Positions 35,213 to 45,150 of a stretch of 64,000 nucleotides of DNA are shown here, piece after piece. A program made the translations under genes and the position numbers. The notes beneath the pieces were generated by a model. That model was not told the origin of the DNA and did no database searches. It saw only the letters and a program-made list of their open reading frames with translations. How positions within the stretch are numbered: position 1 is the stretch's first letter; the number at the start of each line of letters is the position of its first letter. This DNA is from Nostocales cyanobacterium HT-58-2 (lineage in GTDB: Bacteria; Cyanobacteriota; Cyanobacteriia; Cyanobacteriales; Nostocaceae): the NCBI GenBank assembly GCA_002163975.1, contig CP019636.1, positions 496,001 through 560,000 of the forward strand, read 5' to 3'.

Positions 35213-37417
35213 TTAACATTCGGAGTGTTGCAGCTGATAGCTAACAACATCTTTCTCAAGAGTAACTGGCACAAGCTGCACGGCACAAGCTTTTAATTCT
35301 GGTTGCCCAGAGTCGGGGCAAGATTCTGGATGAGTCAGGGCGTTGGCTTCGGCATTATCTGCCCAAAGCGCACCCCAATGCATAGGGACAAATACGGTAC
35401 CAGGTGCGATCGCCCTTGTGACTTTTGCTGGGAATCTGGCTTTTCCTCGACGCGATCGCACTTCCACCAACTGGTTAGCTGTAATATCTAACTGCGCAGC
35501 ATCACGGGGATGAATCTCGATAAACGGTTCGGGATGCATTTGGCGAGTTTTTTCAATTCGACCAGTGCGTGTCTGGGTGTGCCAATGTCCGTAAAGTCGC
35601 CCAGTTGTCAGGACAAAAGGATAATTTGGGTCTGGTGGTTCCGCCAATCCACGCGAGTGATATGCCCCAAAACGAGCACGTCCATCAGGGGTGTGGAAGC
35701 GGAGGTTGGTGTAGAGTCGCTTTGCTGAAGAGGAAGGGGAGAGTTTTTCTAAAACATTGTCCTCTTTCGGATGGGGCCATTGTGTTGGACCTTCTGCTCG
35801 TAATTGCTCGTGACTCATACCCGTCATATTACAGGGGCGATCGCCAGTCAGTTGGACAAACTCAGCGTAAACTTCTGCGGAGTTGGCAAAGGCAAATTCT
35901 CGTACAAAGCCTAACCTCCGACCAACTTCTGCAAAAATTTCCCAATCTGCTTTGGCTTCACCAGGTGGTTGACGGAATGCTGGACACAGCGTAACCATTC
36001 GTTCGGAATTGGTCATCACGCCAGTTTTCTCACTCCATTGTGCAGCGGGGAGCAAGACATGAGCATACGCAGAGGTTTCTGTTGGATAGTAAGCGTCTTG
36101 GTAGATGGTAAAGGGCGATCGCAACAACGCGGCTTTTGTCCTCTCTAAATCTGGCATACTCACAGCGGGATTGGTCGCAGCAACCCAGAGTAACCCCACA
36201 GTACCATTTTCCAACCCAGTCATCATGTCCCAAGCCGTCATACCGGGAGTCGGCGAAATCTGTCCTGGCTTAAGCCCCCAAAACTCCTCAACTTCCGTGC
36301 GGTGCTGGGCATTTTTCACCAAACGGTATCCCGGTAACAAGTGCGCCAAACCTCCTGCTTCTCGTCCTCCCATTGCGTTTGGCTGACCTGTGAGTGAGAA
36401 AGGTCCTGCTCCTGGTTTACCAATCTGTCCGGTCATCAGGTGCAGGTTAATGATAGTTCTTACCTTCGCCGTACCTTCTGAGGATTGATTCACACCCATT
36501 GACCACAAAGAAAGAACCCGCTTGGATTGACTCCAGTACTTGGCGGCTGTTTCTAAATCTTCAATGCTGATTCCACATTGATTCGCCACGACCTCTGGAG
36601 AATAGTGGCGAATCACTTCAGCATATGCTGGAAAGTTGCTGGTGCAGTCGTCGATAAACGCAGTCTCAATCTCACCCCAGCGCATCAACAAGTGAGCAAT
36701 ACCGTTCAACAAGTCGATATCTGTACCAGGACGAATAGCTAAATGCAAATCAGCAGCTTCTGCGGTTGGTGTGCGGCGGGGATCAACCACAATCATTTTG
36801 ACTTTGCGGTTCTTTTTGTGGTACTTCTCCAGTTTGTTAAAAATAATTGGGTGACATTCAGCCGTATTGGTGCCAATTAAAAAAGCACAGTCGGTTAACT
36901 CTAAGTCTTCGTAACAGCAAGGGGGACCATCAGAGCCAAAACTTTGAATATAGCCAGCCACAGCGCTAGACATACACAAGCGAGAGTTGGCATCAAAATT
37001 ATTGCTCCCCAAACACCCTTTAAGCAGTTTCTGAGCTGTGTAGTAATCCTCGGTTTGAAACTGACCAGAACCATACATACAAATGGCTTCTGGTCCTTGA
37101 GTGAAGCGCACGGTTTGAATGCGCTTGGTGATGATATTAAAAGCTTCATCCCAACTGACACGCCGAAATTCCTGATCTAAGGAATCTCGTACCATTGGAT
37201 AGTGCAGTCTATTTTTATCTAAAGACTCTGCAATTGTAGCGCCTTTGACACAAACCATACCTTGACTGGATGGGTGCGCTTTGTCGCCTCGCACCCGCCA
37301 AATTGGATTTCCGTAGCTATCTCGATGAGTTGCTTTGCCTAGTTGTGCTGGCGGAGAAACTTCCAGTCCACAGCCAACACCACAGTATGGACACAGAGTT
37401 TTGGTAAATTCAGTCAT
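35213..37417 (-). CDS. narB: Assimilatory ferredoxin-nitrate reductase
   Basis: A 734-residue Mo-bis-MGD enzyme that reduces nitrate to nitrite with electrons from ferredoxin. The N-terminal 4Fe-4S motif is [13 protein letters not shown] with the fourth Cys in GMVCVKG; the cofactor-binding region has [16 protein letters not shown] [40 protein letters not shown], and [20 protein letters not shown]. The C-terminal molybdopterin dinucleotide-binding domain contains [17 protein letters not shown] and PMHWGALW. No NAD-binding or cytochrome domain, as expected for the cyanobacterial type. Last enzyme of the cluster, 476 bp after nrtP. Confidence 0.97.
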   Translation of the reverse strand: MTEFTKTLCPYCGVGCGLEVSPPAQLGKATHRDSYGNPIWRVRGDKAHPSSQGMVCVKGATIAESLDKNRLHYPMVRDSLDQEFRRVSWDEAFNIITKRIQTVRFTQGPEAICMYGSGQFQTEDYYTAQKLLKGCLGSNNFDANSRLCMSSAVAGYIQSFGSDGPPCCYEDLELTDCAFLIGTNTAECHPIIFNKLEKYHKKNRKVKMIVVDPRRTPTAEAADLHLAIRPGTDIDLLNGIAHLLMRWGEIETAFIDDCTSNFPAYAEVIRHYSPEVVANQCGISIEDLETAAKYWSQSKRVLSLWSMGVNQSSEGTAKVRTIINLHLMTGQIGKPGAGPFSLTGQPNAMGGREAGGLAHLLPGYRLVKNAQHRTEVEEFWGLKPGQISPTPGMTAWDMMTGLENGTVGLLWVAATNPAVSMPDLERTKAALLRSPFTIYQDAYYPTETSAYAHVLLPAAQWSEKTGVMTNSERMVTLCPAFRQPPGEAKADWEIFAEVGRRLGFVREFAFANSAEVYAEFVQLTGDRPCNMTGMSHEQLRAEGPTQWPHPKEDNVLEKLSPSSSAKRLYTNLRFHTPDGRARFGAYHSRGLAEPPDPNYPFVLTTGRLYGHWHTQTRTGRIEKTRQMHPEPFIEIHPRDAAQLDITANQLVEVRSRRGKARFPAKVTRAIAPGTVFVPMHWGALWADNAEANALTHPESCPDSGQPELKACAVQLVPVTLEKDVVSYQLQHSEC

Positions 37418-37893
37418 GGTAATAGCACCATGGTTATCAATTGTCTGAATATTGAAAAAACAAGATTTTTAGAAGTGAAGTTCCAAAAACTTGTGATGTT
37501 TGCAAATCTTTTACATGGAATTGGTACGACAAATTCATGTTTGAAATTTTGACTAAAGAAATTGAGATTTTGATTTTCTAAAATTGGTATATTCAGGGTT
37601 CTTAATTTTTTAGTTAGTTTGCGTACCAGTCTTTTTACTTATTGAATAATAATTATGACTTAAAAAATGTTAAGCCTGATACATTATTTACATATTTAAT
37701 TTGGCTTTTGCTATTAATCTTATATTTTTCATTTATATAAATCTCATCAAAAGATTAATTTTATTCAATAAAAAACTTCGCGAACTTCGTGTCTTTGCGG
37801 TTAAATATTTTTAACCCACAAAATGACAAAGAACGCAAAGAAGAAAATTTAATTATTTCATTTGACCTGATGCTTTAACCTTAGCTAAGCATT
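37418..37893. other. Gap between nrtP and narB, AT-rich with a small palindrome
   Basis: No gene seen. A perfect hairpin GGTTAAA-TATT-TTTAACC lies at 37799-37816, about 80 bp after the nrtP stop in strand sense, and could be a terminator or attenuator before narB. I found no GTA-N8-TAC NtcA palindrome here, so narB may be transcribed from upstream or use a weaker promoter. Confidence 0.45.
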
Positions 37894-39396
37894 TTATTCT
37901 TCTACTAAAATCGTAGGTTTTTGAGGAGCTGTTTCTAGTGATTCATCTTCATAAGCACCAGCAAAGGAACCCTTTGGTTCTTTTAGGAAGAAGGCACATA
38001 GAAAAGCACAGACCATAGCAGCTAAACCCATTGTGGTAAACAGGGTTGGCGCATCGGTTAAGCTAAAAATTGTCAGATAAACTACGCCTCCAAAATTACC
38101 GTAAGCTCCCACATTACCTGCAATTTGTCCGGTAGCTTCCTTTTTAATCAGAGGTACAATACCGTAGGTTGCACCGCAACCAGCTTGAGCAAAGTAGGCA
38201 GCCAACATAGTGACTGCAATTGCTAATGGAAGTGCCCAACTTTTGTTAATGTAATGTGCCATCAAATAACTAGCACCAATCCCAGCACTGATAATTGTCA
38301 TAGTCCACTTGCGGGAACCCAATTTATCAGAAATTAAACCACCACTAGGACGGGAAACTAAGTTTAAAAAGGGATAAGTCGCGGCAATCATCCCAGCTAC
38401 CACGTGCTCCAAACCAAAAGTTTTTTCAAAAAAGGCAGGTAGCATGGAAACAGCAGCAAGTTCAGAACCAAAGTTAGTTACATAAGTAAATTCTAGTAAA
38501 GCGACTTGACCAAACTGATAGCGTTCAGAGGGAGCATAAGTTTTCTTGCCAATGAGAAGTTCTTTGTTAACCTGCCAAGCCCTGTATGTTTGGTAAGCAA
38601 ATAATCCTGCTAACACTATCCAAACCAAATACATTTGGCTCTGAGTTAAAAAATGAATGTTCTTTTGTTCTAAGCGCCAAGCCAATAAACCCAAGGCAAA
38701 AATCAAACCAAAATTCGAGATAATCATTGCCCAGAAGCTCTTAACGCTGGTTACTTCCAAAGCACCATTTTTCTTAGGTCTTTTGTAAGCTTTACCGGGA
38801 GGCGTGTCTTGTACGCTGTTGAAATAAATCACGCCATAGATAGCAGAGATGATCCCTGTCAGGGCGATCGCAAACCGCCAGTTAGAAGCACCACCAGTCA
38901 TAAAGCTAGCAGCAACCGCAATCAGAGGTAGAGTAAACTCTGCTCCAAAAGCACCAAAGTTGCCCCAACCGCCATAAATACCTTGGGCAATTCCAATCTC
39001 CTTGGGTGGGAACCATTCCGACACCATCCGAATACCCACAACAAACCCTGCACCGACAATTCCCATCAGCAGCCGGCTCATGACAAGATGGCTAAAATTC
39101 TGGGACAGCGCCGTTGCAAAACAGGGAACAATAGCAAAAATCAGCAGCATTGAGTAGGTAATCCTCGGACCAAAACGGTCTAGAAGCATCCCAATGATGA
39201 TACGTGCGGGAATGGTTAGGGCAAGGTTGCAAATGCCCAAAGTTTTAACTTGTTCAGGTGCAAGCTGTAGCTGCTTGCCAATAGTCGTTGCAAAAGGAGC
39301 AAAGTTAAACCAACAGACAAAGGTGAGGAAGAAGGCAAACCAAGTCTGATGTAAGATGCGATAACGATTCCTAAATGAAAATAATCCTTTGAGCAT
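37894..39396 (-). CDS. nrtP: Nitrate/nitrite permease, MFS (NNP) family
   Basis: A 500-residue, 12-helix transporter of the nitrate-nitrite porter family. Signature segments are HQTWFAFFLTFVCWFNFAPF, MLLDRFGPRITYSMLL, the nitrate-binding arginine region VGIRMVSEWFPPKEIGIAQG, and the glycine-rich IYGGWGNFGAFGAEFTLPLI, repeated in the second half as GNVGAYGNFGGVVYLTI. A central cytoplasmic loop (about 205-260) and a short acidic tail are seen. Unusually it sits in the same cluster as a complete NrtABCD system, between nrtD and narB. It likely takes up nitrate and nitrite by proton or sodium symport. Confidence 0.95.
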   Translation of the reverse strand: MLKGLFSFRNRYRILHQTWFAFFLTFVCWFNFAPFATTIGKQLQLAPEQVKTLGICNLALTIPARIIIGMLLDRFGPRITYSMLLIFAIVPCFATALSQNFSHLVMSRLLMGIVGAGFVVGIRMVSEWFPPKEIGIAQGIYGGWGNFGAFGAEFTLPLIAVAASFMTGGASNWRFAIALTGIISAIYGVIYFNSVQDTPPGKAYKRPKKNGALEVTSVKSFWAMIISNFGLIFALGLLAWRLEQKNIHFLTQSQMYLVWIVLAGLFAYQTYRAWQVNKELLIGKKTYAPSERYQFGQVALLEFTYVTNFGSELAAVSMLPAFFEKTFGLEHVVAGMIAATYPFLNLVSRPSGGLISDKLGSRKWTMTIISAGIGASYLMAHYINKSWALPLAIAVTMLAAYFAQAGCGATYGIVPLIKKEATGQIAGNVGAYGNFGGVVYLTIFSLTDAPTLFTTMGLAAMVCAFLCAFFLKEPKGSFAGAYEDESLETAPQKPTILVEE

Positions 39397-39517
39397 TTCA
39401 ATCTTCCTAAACAGATTAATGGACTTCTTGCAGCAGTCGGATAGAAAGCAAAATATGACTTATGAACAAGATGTCTGAGTTTGATGTGTAAAAACTTTTA
39501 GATACTGCTATTACGCA

Positions 39518-40372
39518 TCATTTGTACTCTTCAGCATGAGCGCAGCGGCGATACAGGAAGTCTAGGGCGTAGTTCCGTAGGCTATAGTATTCGGGGTTTT
39601 CCATAATACGGCGACGATTGCGCGGACGGGCGAAGGGAATTGTGAGGACTTCGCCAATCTTGGCAGCAGGACCGTTAGTCATCATCACAAGTCTGTCTGA
39701 TAAGAAAAGTGCCTCATCAATGTCATGAGTAATCATCAGTACAGTGACTTGATGTTCGCGCCAGATTTGTAGCAGTTCCTCTTGTAATTCTTCTTTAGTG
39801 ATGGCGTCTAATGCGCCAAATGGTTCATCTAGAATCAAAACCTGTGGACGGATGGAAAGGGCGCGGGCGATCGCCACTCGCTGCTTCATCCCACCAGAAA
39901 TCTGACTAGGTTTTTTATCAGCGGCTTCCATCAGTCCCACCATTGCCAAATGTTCTCTGGCGATCGCCCGTTTTTCTGCCCGGGTTTTTTTAGGGAACAC
40001 AGAATCAACAGCCAAATAAACGTTGTCAAAGACACTCAACCACGGCAGTAGGCAGTAGTTTTGAAAGACCATCATCCGGTCTGGTCCTGGTTCGGTGATG
40101 GGTTTGTTTTGCAGGCAGACGACACCCTCAGTCGGGGTATTGAAACCAGAAACCATATTCAGCAGAGTTGATTTGCCGCAACCAGAGTGACCAATGATGC
40201 AAACAAATTCACCCTCACGAACTTTGAGGTCAACTCCATCGATGACGGTGTAAGGACCGTCGGGAGTTGGGTAAATTTTGCTGACACCTTCAATGACGAG
40301 AAAATCTTCTGCCTTTTGGCTTTGCAGCTGATTGATTTGAGTGTTAGTGCCAGTTCTGTTTACTGTTCGCAT
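39518..40372 (-). CDS. nrtD: Nitrate ABC transporter ATP-binding protein
   Basis: A 284-residue ABC ATPase. Walker A GHSGCGKST, Q-loop in VFQNYCLLPWLSVFDN, signature QISGGMKQRVAIARAL, Walker B VLILDEPFGALD, switch His in MITHDIDEALFLSDR. It pairs with the ATPase half of NrtC to power uptake through NrtB. It ends in RCAHAEEYK and, like known NrtD, has no substrate-binding domain. The start is ATG 40370-40372. It is separated from nrtC by a 322-bp spacer filled with 21-bp repeats, unusual within one operon. Confidence 0.95.
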   Translation of the reverse strand: MRTVNRTGTNTQINQLQSQKAEDFLVIEGVSKIYPTPDGPYTVIDGVDLKVREGEFVCIIGHSGCGKSTLLNMVSGFNTPTEGVVCLQNKPITEPGPDRMMVFQNYCLLPWLSVFDNVYLAVDSVFPKKTRAEKRAIAREHLAMVGLMEAADKKPSQISGGMKQRVAIARALSIRPQVLILDEPFGALDAITKEELQEELLQIWREHQVTVLMITHDIDEALFLSDRLVMMTNGPAAKIGEVLTIPFARPRNRRRIMENPEYYSLRNYALDFLYRRCAHAEEYK

Positions 40373-40405
40373 GGTTATTAATCTAGTAATTTCTTATTTG
40401 TTGGT

Positions 40406-40678
40406 TGACTGATGAGTATTAACTACTGGTTGTTGAGTGTTGACTATTGACCGTTGAGTGTTAGAAGCTCGTTCTTGAGTATCAGAATCTCGTCATCGAG
40501 TGTTAAAGACTGCCTGTCGAGTCTCAAAACCTCGTCATCGAGTGTCAAAGACTGGTCGTCGAGTCTCAGAACCTCGTCATCGAGTGTTAAAAACTGGCTG
40601 TCGAGTCTTAGAATCTCGTCATCGAGTATCAGAACCTCGGCGATGAGTATTAAAACTTCGTTGTTGAGTGTTGACTCT
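40406..40678. repeat. 13-copy 21-bp tandem repeat between nrtC and nrtD
   Basis: GAGT recurs at exactly 21-bp intervals from 40414 to 40666 (13 occurrences). Units alternate between CGTCATCGAGTGT-type and CTGTCGAGTCTC-type sequences, so a 42-bp higher-order period is also visible. The array nearly fills the spacer. Because 21 is a multiple of three, frames stay open: on the operon strand one frame reads heptads such as LDDEVLRLDDQSLT and lies in the -1 frame of nrtC. On the plus strand an 82-residue frame (MSVRSSFLSIRISS) is likewise an artefact of the repeat. Confidence 0.92.
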
Positions 40679-40694
40679 TGCCTTCTGCCTTTTC

Positions 40695-42686
40695 TTAAAT
40701 AAAAACTTCTTCAATACGAATCTGACGTTTGATTTCCAAGCTGTTGAGATACTCTATTGGTTCTGAGGGGTTAAAGACTTTGCCATCAAATAGGTGAATT
40801 GGGTTATCCCATCCGATATCAAGCAAACCAAGGTCACGTGCTGCTGCACCAAATACGTCCGTGCGACAAACTCTTTCAATGACTTCTACCCAATTTTTCG
40901 GGAAGGGCGTTAAGCCCCAACGTGCTAACTGAGTCACCATCCACAATAATTCGGTGCGGTTGGGATAGTTAGTTTTATTGAGATAAAACTGGTTGTATGC
41001 TGTGAGTTCCTGTGGTTCTGTACCGTTGCCGCGATCATAGGGATCGATGAAACCAGGACGGACGTATACAGGATTTATATCCAGGTATTCTGGACGGCAG
41101 ATTAATTCCAGAATTTCTTCGCGGTTGCGGAGTTCATCACAGTATTGGCAAGCTTCTAGCAGTGCTTTGACCAAGGCAAGATAAGTTTCTGGATGCTTTT
41201 GCGCCCAATCTTCTCGCACTCCCAACACTTTTTTTGGCTGTCCTGACCAAATTTCTAAGGCGGTGGCGGCGACAAAGCCTAAGCCTTCATGAACAGCAAA
41301 GTAGTTCCAGGGTTCTCCAGCACAATAACCGTCAATATTTCCGGCTTTGAGTTCGGAAACCATTTGTGTTGGCGGAATCACTGTCAGGTTGACATCTCTG
41401 TCAGGATCTATGCCACCAGACGCCAGCCAATAACGCAGAATGAAGTTCTGCATAGACGTCGGGTGAACGACACCCAAAGTCAAAATCTGGTCAGGGGAAG
41501 CATTAATCACTGCTTTTAAATCAGCTGGGATTCTGACACCTTGGCTGTACAATCTTTTGCTTAAGGTTATGGCGTTAGCATTGCGGGAGAGATTTAGGGC
41601 ATTGACTACAGGAATCGGCATTTTGCCACCAGCACCCAAAGTCAGGGCTAGGGGCATTCCTGCAAGCATCTGGGCTGCATCTAAACTGCCAGTCGCAACT
41701 TCTTTGGCGATTTCTTGCCAGTTGGTTGCACGGCTGAGGGTGATATTTTCTAACCCGTATTTGGCGAAGAAGCCTTTTTCTTTAGCAACGATTAAGGGTG
41801 CAGCATCTGTCAGAGGCATAAAGCCAATTTCCAGATTGACTTTTTCTAAGCCGTTGTGGGATGTAGCTGCTGGTGCTGGAGTCTGCTGCGCTTTACGTTT
41901 CTTGGCAAGTTTTTGTTGATTGAGGAAGTAAATGATTTCGTTGCGCAGATTGTAGTAGCTGGGATGATTAACGACTTCCAAACGTTGACGCGGACGAGGG
42001 ATAGGCACTTCCAGAATTTGCCCAATATGAGCTTCTGGTCCGTTGGTAAGCATCACGATGCGATCGCTCAACAAGAGTGCTTCATCCACATCATGTGTCA
42101 CCATCACACAGGTCACGTTATGTTCGTTACAGATTTTCATCAGTTGTTCTTGCAAACTACCCCGTGTCAGGGCATCCAACGCCCCAAAGGGTTCGTCTAG
42201 CAGTAACAACTTTGGACGAGTTGCCAAGGCGCGGGCGATCGCCACCCGTTGTTTCATCCCACCAGACAACTCGCTAGGACGTTTATTCGCCGCCAAGCGC
42301 AGTCCCACCATATCGATATGTTCTTCGATAATGCCCCGGCGCTTACCCTTGGGATGATTCTTATAGACTTCATCTACAGCCAAGGCAATATTTTCCCTGA
42401 CTGTTAACCAGGGAAGCAAAGAGTAGTTTTGAAAAACGACCATCCGATCTGGACTGGGGTCTTTAATTTCCCGCCCTTCCAAGGTCACACCACCAACACT
42501 TGCTCTATCTAGACCTGCGATGATATTGAGCAAAGTCGATTTACCGCAACCAGAGTGTCCAACCAGAGAAACAAATTCCCCTTCTCGGATTTTCAAGTCA
42601 ATATTTTTGAGGGCGATATACTTACCGCCATTTGGGAGGTCAAATATACGGTCAACGTGATCAACTTCAACAAAAGTAGCAGTCAT
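40695..42686 (-). CDS. nrtC: Nitrate ABC transporter ATPase fused to NrtA-like regulatory domain
   Basis: A 663-residue two-part protein. Residues 1-255 form an ABC ATPase (GHSGCGKST, ELSGGMKQRVAIARAL, LLLLDEPFGALD, MVTHDVDEALLLSDR). After a Lys/Ala-rich linker, residues about 285-660 resemble the substrate-binding protein NrtA (IGFMPLTDAAPLIVAKEKGFF, DGYCAGEPWNYFAVHEGLGF). In known NrtC this second domain binds nitrate or nitrite on the cytoplasmic side and mediates ammonium-promoted inhibition. Length is normal for the family. A run of five T precedes the stop codon; the -1 frame after it leads into the downstream heptad repeat. Confidence 0.96.
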   Translation of the reverse strand: MTATFVEVDHVDRIFDLPNGGKYIALKNIDLKIREGEFVSLVGHSGCGKSTLLNIIAGLDRASVGGVTLEGREIKDPSPDRMVVFQNYSLLPWLTVRENIALAVDEVYKNHPKGKRRGIIEEHIDMVGLRLAANKRPSELSGGMKQRVAIARALATRPKLLLLDEPFGALDALTRGSLQEQLMKICNEHNVTCVMVTHDVDEALLLSDRIVMLTNGPEAHIGQILEVPIPRPRQRLEVVNHPSYYNLRNEIIYFLNQQKLAKKRKAQQTPAPAATSHNGLEKVNLEIGFMPLTDAAPLIVAKEKGFFAKYGLENITLSRATNWQEIAKEVATGSLDAAQMLAGMPLALTLGAGGKMPIPVVNALNLSRNANAITLSKRLYSQGVRIPADLKAVINASPDQILTLGVVHPTSMQNFILRYWLASGGIDPDRDVNLTVIPPTQMVSELKAGNIDGYCAGEPWNYFAVHEGLGFVAATALEIWSGQPKKVLGVREDWAQKHPETYLALVKALLEACQYCDELRNREEILELICRPEYLDINPVYVRPGFIDPYDRGNGTEPQELTAYNQFYLNKTNYPNRTELLWMVTQLARWGLTPFPKNWVEVIERVCRTDVFGAAARDLGLLDIGWDNPIHLFDGKVFNPSEPIEYLNSLEIKRQIRIEEVFI

Positions 42687-42697
42687 TATTCTCCACT

Positions 42698-42723
42698 CCC
42701 TATTTCCTATTCCCCATTCCCTA
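42698..42723. repeat. STRR heptanucleotide repeat between nrtC and nrtB
   Basis: Three and a half 7-bp units in register (CCCTATT, TCCTATT, CCCCATT, CCCTA). They occupy almost the whole 34-bp spacer and touch the nrtB stop codon. Confidence 0.8.
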
Positions 42724-43560
42724 CTTTTGTTCTGCTACGACTTTGCTAGCTATAAAAGCAACCAATCTATCTAACATCAAGCCAACTAAACCGACATATA
42801 TGAGTGCTAGGATAATCTCGCTCAGATTAGTCTCTGTCGTGGTGTTGTAGGCATCCCAAATAAATGAACCAATTCCCACACCGCCAACTAACATTTCCGC
42901 AGCAACAATCGCTAACCAAGATAAACCAATGCCAATTCGTAAGCCGGTGAATATGTAAGGAACAGTGGCGGGAAACACAACTTTCAAGAAATACTTTGGT
43001 CCTTTGAGTCGTAAAACTCTAGCGACATTTATGTAGTCTTGAGGGATTTGTTGTACACCTACTATGGTGTTGATGATTATTGGCCAAATAGATGTAATAA
43101 AAATCACGAAAATCGCTGAAGGATTGGCTTGTTGAAACGCTGCCAGCGAAATTGGTAGCCATGCTAGAGGCGGTACAGTCCGCAAAACTTGGAAAATGGG
43201 ATCTACGGCGTTATAGAGTAACTGATTAGCACCAATCAAGATTCCCAATGCAATTCCTACAATTGCAGCTAGCGAAAAGCCTAAACCGACACGTCCCAAA
43301 CTACTAAGGATTTGCCAGCCTAAACCTTTATCACTTTCGCCGTTATCAAAAAATGGATTGATGATAAAAGGGTCCCAAGTTTCAGAAAATGTTTCTAGCG
43401 GTCCGGGTAACTTAAAGTTAGGATTTAAACAAAGTAATTGCCAAATAACTAGAAAAATAGCTAATGCGACGAGTGGAGGCACAACTTTTTTCCAGAATAA
43501 TTTATTTATCGCTTTTTGAGATTTTTTTCTACCAATACGACTCCCCACAATAGCTGTCAT
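42721..43560 (-). CDS. nrtB: Nitrate ABC transporter permease
   Basis: A 279-residue integral membrane protein with about six helices: VVPPLVALAIFLVIWQLLCL near the N-terminus, FSLAAIVGIALGILIGANQL, VFVIFITSIWPIIINTIVGV-like IFVIFITSIWPIIINTIVG, and the EAA-type coupling loop with INVARVLRLKGPKYFLKVVFP. The start at ATG 43558-43560 has an excellent AAGGAG ribosome-binding site; the longer frame adds 15 unlikely residues. Forms the channel of NrtABCD; 55 bp after nrtA. Confidence 0.95.
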   Translation of the reverse strand: MTAIVGSRIGRKKSQKAINKLFWKKVVPPLVALAIFLVIWQLLCLNPNFKLPGPLETFSETWDPFIINPFFDNGESDKGLGWQILSSLGRVGLGFSLAAIVGIALGILIGANQLLYNAVDPIFQVLRTVPPLAWLPISLAAFQQANPSAIFVIFITSIWPIIINTIVGVQQIPQDYINVARVLRLKGPKYFLKVVFPATVPYIFTGLRIGIGLSWLAIVAAEMLVGGVGIGSFIWDAYNTTTETNLSEIILALIYVGLVGLMLDRLVAFIASKVVAEQK

Positions 43561-43615
43561 TTTCTCCTTTCTCCCGATGTACTCTATGAATCCAAAAAGA
43601 AGCATTACAGCTTGA

Positions 43616-44938
43616 TTAAACTTTTTTGATTTTCAAACTCTTTAAATATTCTTCTGGTTTTTCTGGGTCAAACTTGACACCATCAAAGAACGTTTCAACT
43701 CCACGAGAAGTGCTAGTAGGAATTTCAGAAGCAGGGACACCTAGGGCTTTGGCTGCTTGTTTCCACAATTCCTCTTTGTTCACCTGATTGACGATTTCTT
43801 GAACTTTGGTATCTTTCGGTAGATAACCCCAGCGAATCTCTTCTGTTAAAAACCAAATATCGTGGCTCTTGTAAGGATAAGAGGCTTTTTCTGCCCAGAA
43901 CTTCATACGATCTGGATAGTTTTGTTGCGTGCGTCCATCGCCGTAGTCAATATTGCCTTTAGCCCTCTCTAAAATATCAGCGGCAGCAACGTTAAAGTAT
44001 TTGCGGTCAGAACAGATTTTGCACATTTCCTCTTTATTTTCTGCGCGATCGCACCACTGTTGAGCTTCCATAATTCCCATCAACAGTGCCTGTGTTGCTT
44101 TAGGATTTTGATCAACCCAATCTTTACGCATGGTAAAGGCTTTTTCTGGATGATTTTTCCACAACTCGCCTGTCACTAGGGCTGAATAACCTAATTTTTG
44201 GTTGACCAACTGGGCATTCCAAGGTTCTCCCACACAGAAAGAATCGATTGTGCCGACTTTGATGTTTGCCACCATTTGTGGTGGTGGTACGGGTTCCAAA
44301 ACCACGTCTTGGTCTGGATTGATACCGCCAGCAGCCAGCCAGTAACGCATCCACAAATCGTGAGTGCCGCCAGGAAAGGTCACACCAAATTTCAAGGCTT
44401 TTTGATTGGCTTTGGCTTGACTAGCAGCTTCTTTCAACCCCTTACTGTCTAAATTGACTTTGAAGTCTTTAAATTTATTGGCAACAGAGATAGCCTGACC
44501 ATTGATATTTAACCGTGCCAAGATATACATTGGCACTTTATCGTTGATTGTCATTAGGTAAGGCATGGGACTGAGGATGTGTGCGCCATCAATACCACCG
44601 CCAGCTGAGCCGATTTTCAAGTTGTCGCGGGTGACAGGCCACGATTTTTGCTTGATGACCTCAACATCAGTCATGCCATATTTAGCAAAGAAGCCTTTTT
44701 CCTTAGCAATAATTAGGGGAGCAGAATCAGTTAAGGCAATGAATCCTAACTTGGCTTTGGTTGTTTCTACTTTCGGAGCATTAGCACCTGTAGAAACATT
44801 CGCAGCGGGGGCAGCAGAGGGTGCTTCGCCATTGGTTGTGGCCGACTGAGAATTGTTGGAGCAACCATGAGCCAGAATTGAAGCAGCTGCCGCCGCACCT
44901 GCAGTGAAAATAAATTTTCTTCTTGGAAAATTTGTCAT
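43616..44938 (-). CDS. nrtA: Nitrate ABC transporter substrate-binding lipoprotein
   Basis: A 440-residue periplasmic nitrate/nitrite-binding lipoprotein. The N-terminus MTNFPRRKFIFTAGAAAAAS has a twin-arginine-like pair and the lipobox LAHGC, so Cys26 would be lipidated. A Ser/Ala/Asn-rich linker (about 27-60) follows, then the two-lobed binding domain: LGFIALTDSAPLIIAKEKGF, GGGIDGAHILSPMPYLM, GVTFPGGTHDLWMRYWLAAG and DSFCVGEPWNAQLVNQKLGY. Resembles the C-terminal half of nrtC. Located 210 bp after nirA, with AATTCGTAAT-type repeats in the spacer. Confidence 0.96.
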   Translation of the reverse strand: MTNFPRRKFIFTAGAAAAASILAHGCSNNSQSATTNGEAPSAAPAANVSTGANAPKVETTKAKLGFIALTDSAPLIIAKEKGFFAKYGMTDVEVIKQKSWPVTRDNLKIGSAGGGIDGAHILSPMPYLMTINDKVPMYILARLNINGQAISVANKFKDFKVNLDSKGLKEAASQAKANQKALKFGVTFPGGTHDLWMRYWLAAGGINPDQDVVLEPVPPPQMVANIKVGTIDSFCVGEPWNAQLVNQKLGYSALVTGELWKNHPEKAFTMRKDWVDQNPKATQALLMGIMEAQQWCDRAENKEEMCKICSDRKYFNVAAADILERAKGNIDYGDGRTQQNYPDRMKFWAEKASYPYKSHDIWFLTEEIRWGYLPKDTKVQEIVNQVNKEELWKQAAKALGVPASEIPTSTSRGVETFFDGVKFDPEKPEEYLKSLKIKKV

Positions 44939-44990
44939 TGATGGATTTCTATCTGTTAGTTGTCATTAACTGGTTCAGTTACTTTGCTCC

Positions 44991-45150
44991 AATTCGTAAT
45001 TATTCATTCGTAATTCGTAATGACTATCCTATAGAAGATAGCTAAAACTTTGAGATAAGAAATAGCAGTTGTTCTTATCCATATATCAATTGATGAAAGG
45101 CATGAAAACTGAATGAGTGAATGACAAATTACGAACTACAATTACGAATT
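44991..45150. repeat. AATTCGTAAT / ATTACGAATT inverted repeats in the nirA-nrtA spacer
   Basis: AATTCGTAAT occurs at 44991-45000 and, in near-tandem form, around 45005-45020. ATTACGAATT and close variants lie at 45124-45150, reaching the nirA stop codon. Together they could form a long stem within the operon transcript, perhaps affecting nirA-to-nrtA readthrough or mRNA stability (inferred). Confidence 0.45.

Noticed and set aside
40454..40702. Plus-strand 82-residue Ser-rich frame across the 21-bp repeats
   Set aside because: Explained by the repeat period being a multiple of three; antisense to the operon and reaches the nrtC stop.
41557..42357. Several plus-strand frames inside nrtC
   Set aside because: Reverse-strand shadows of a confident gene.
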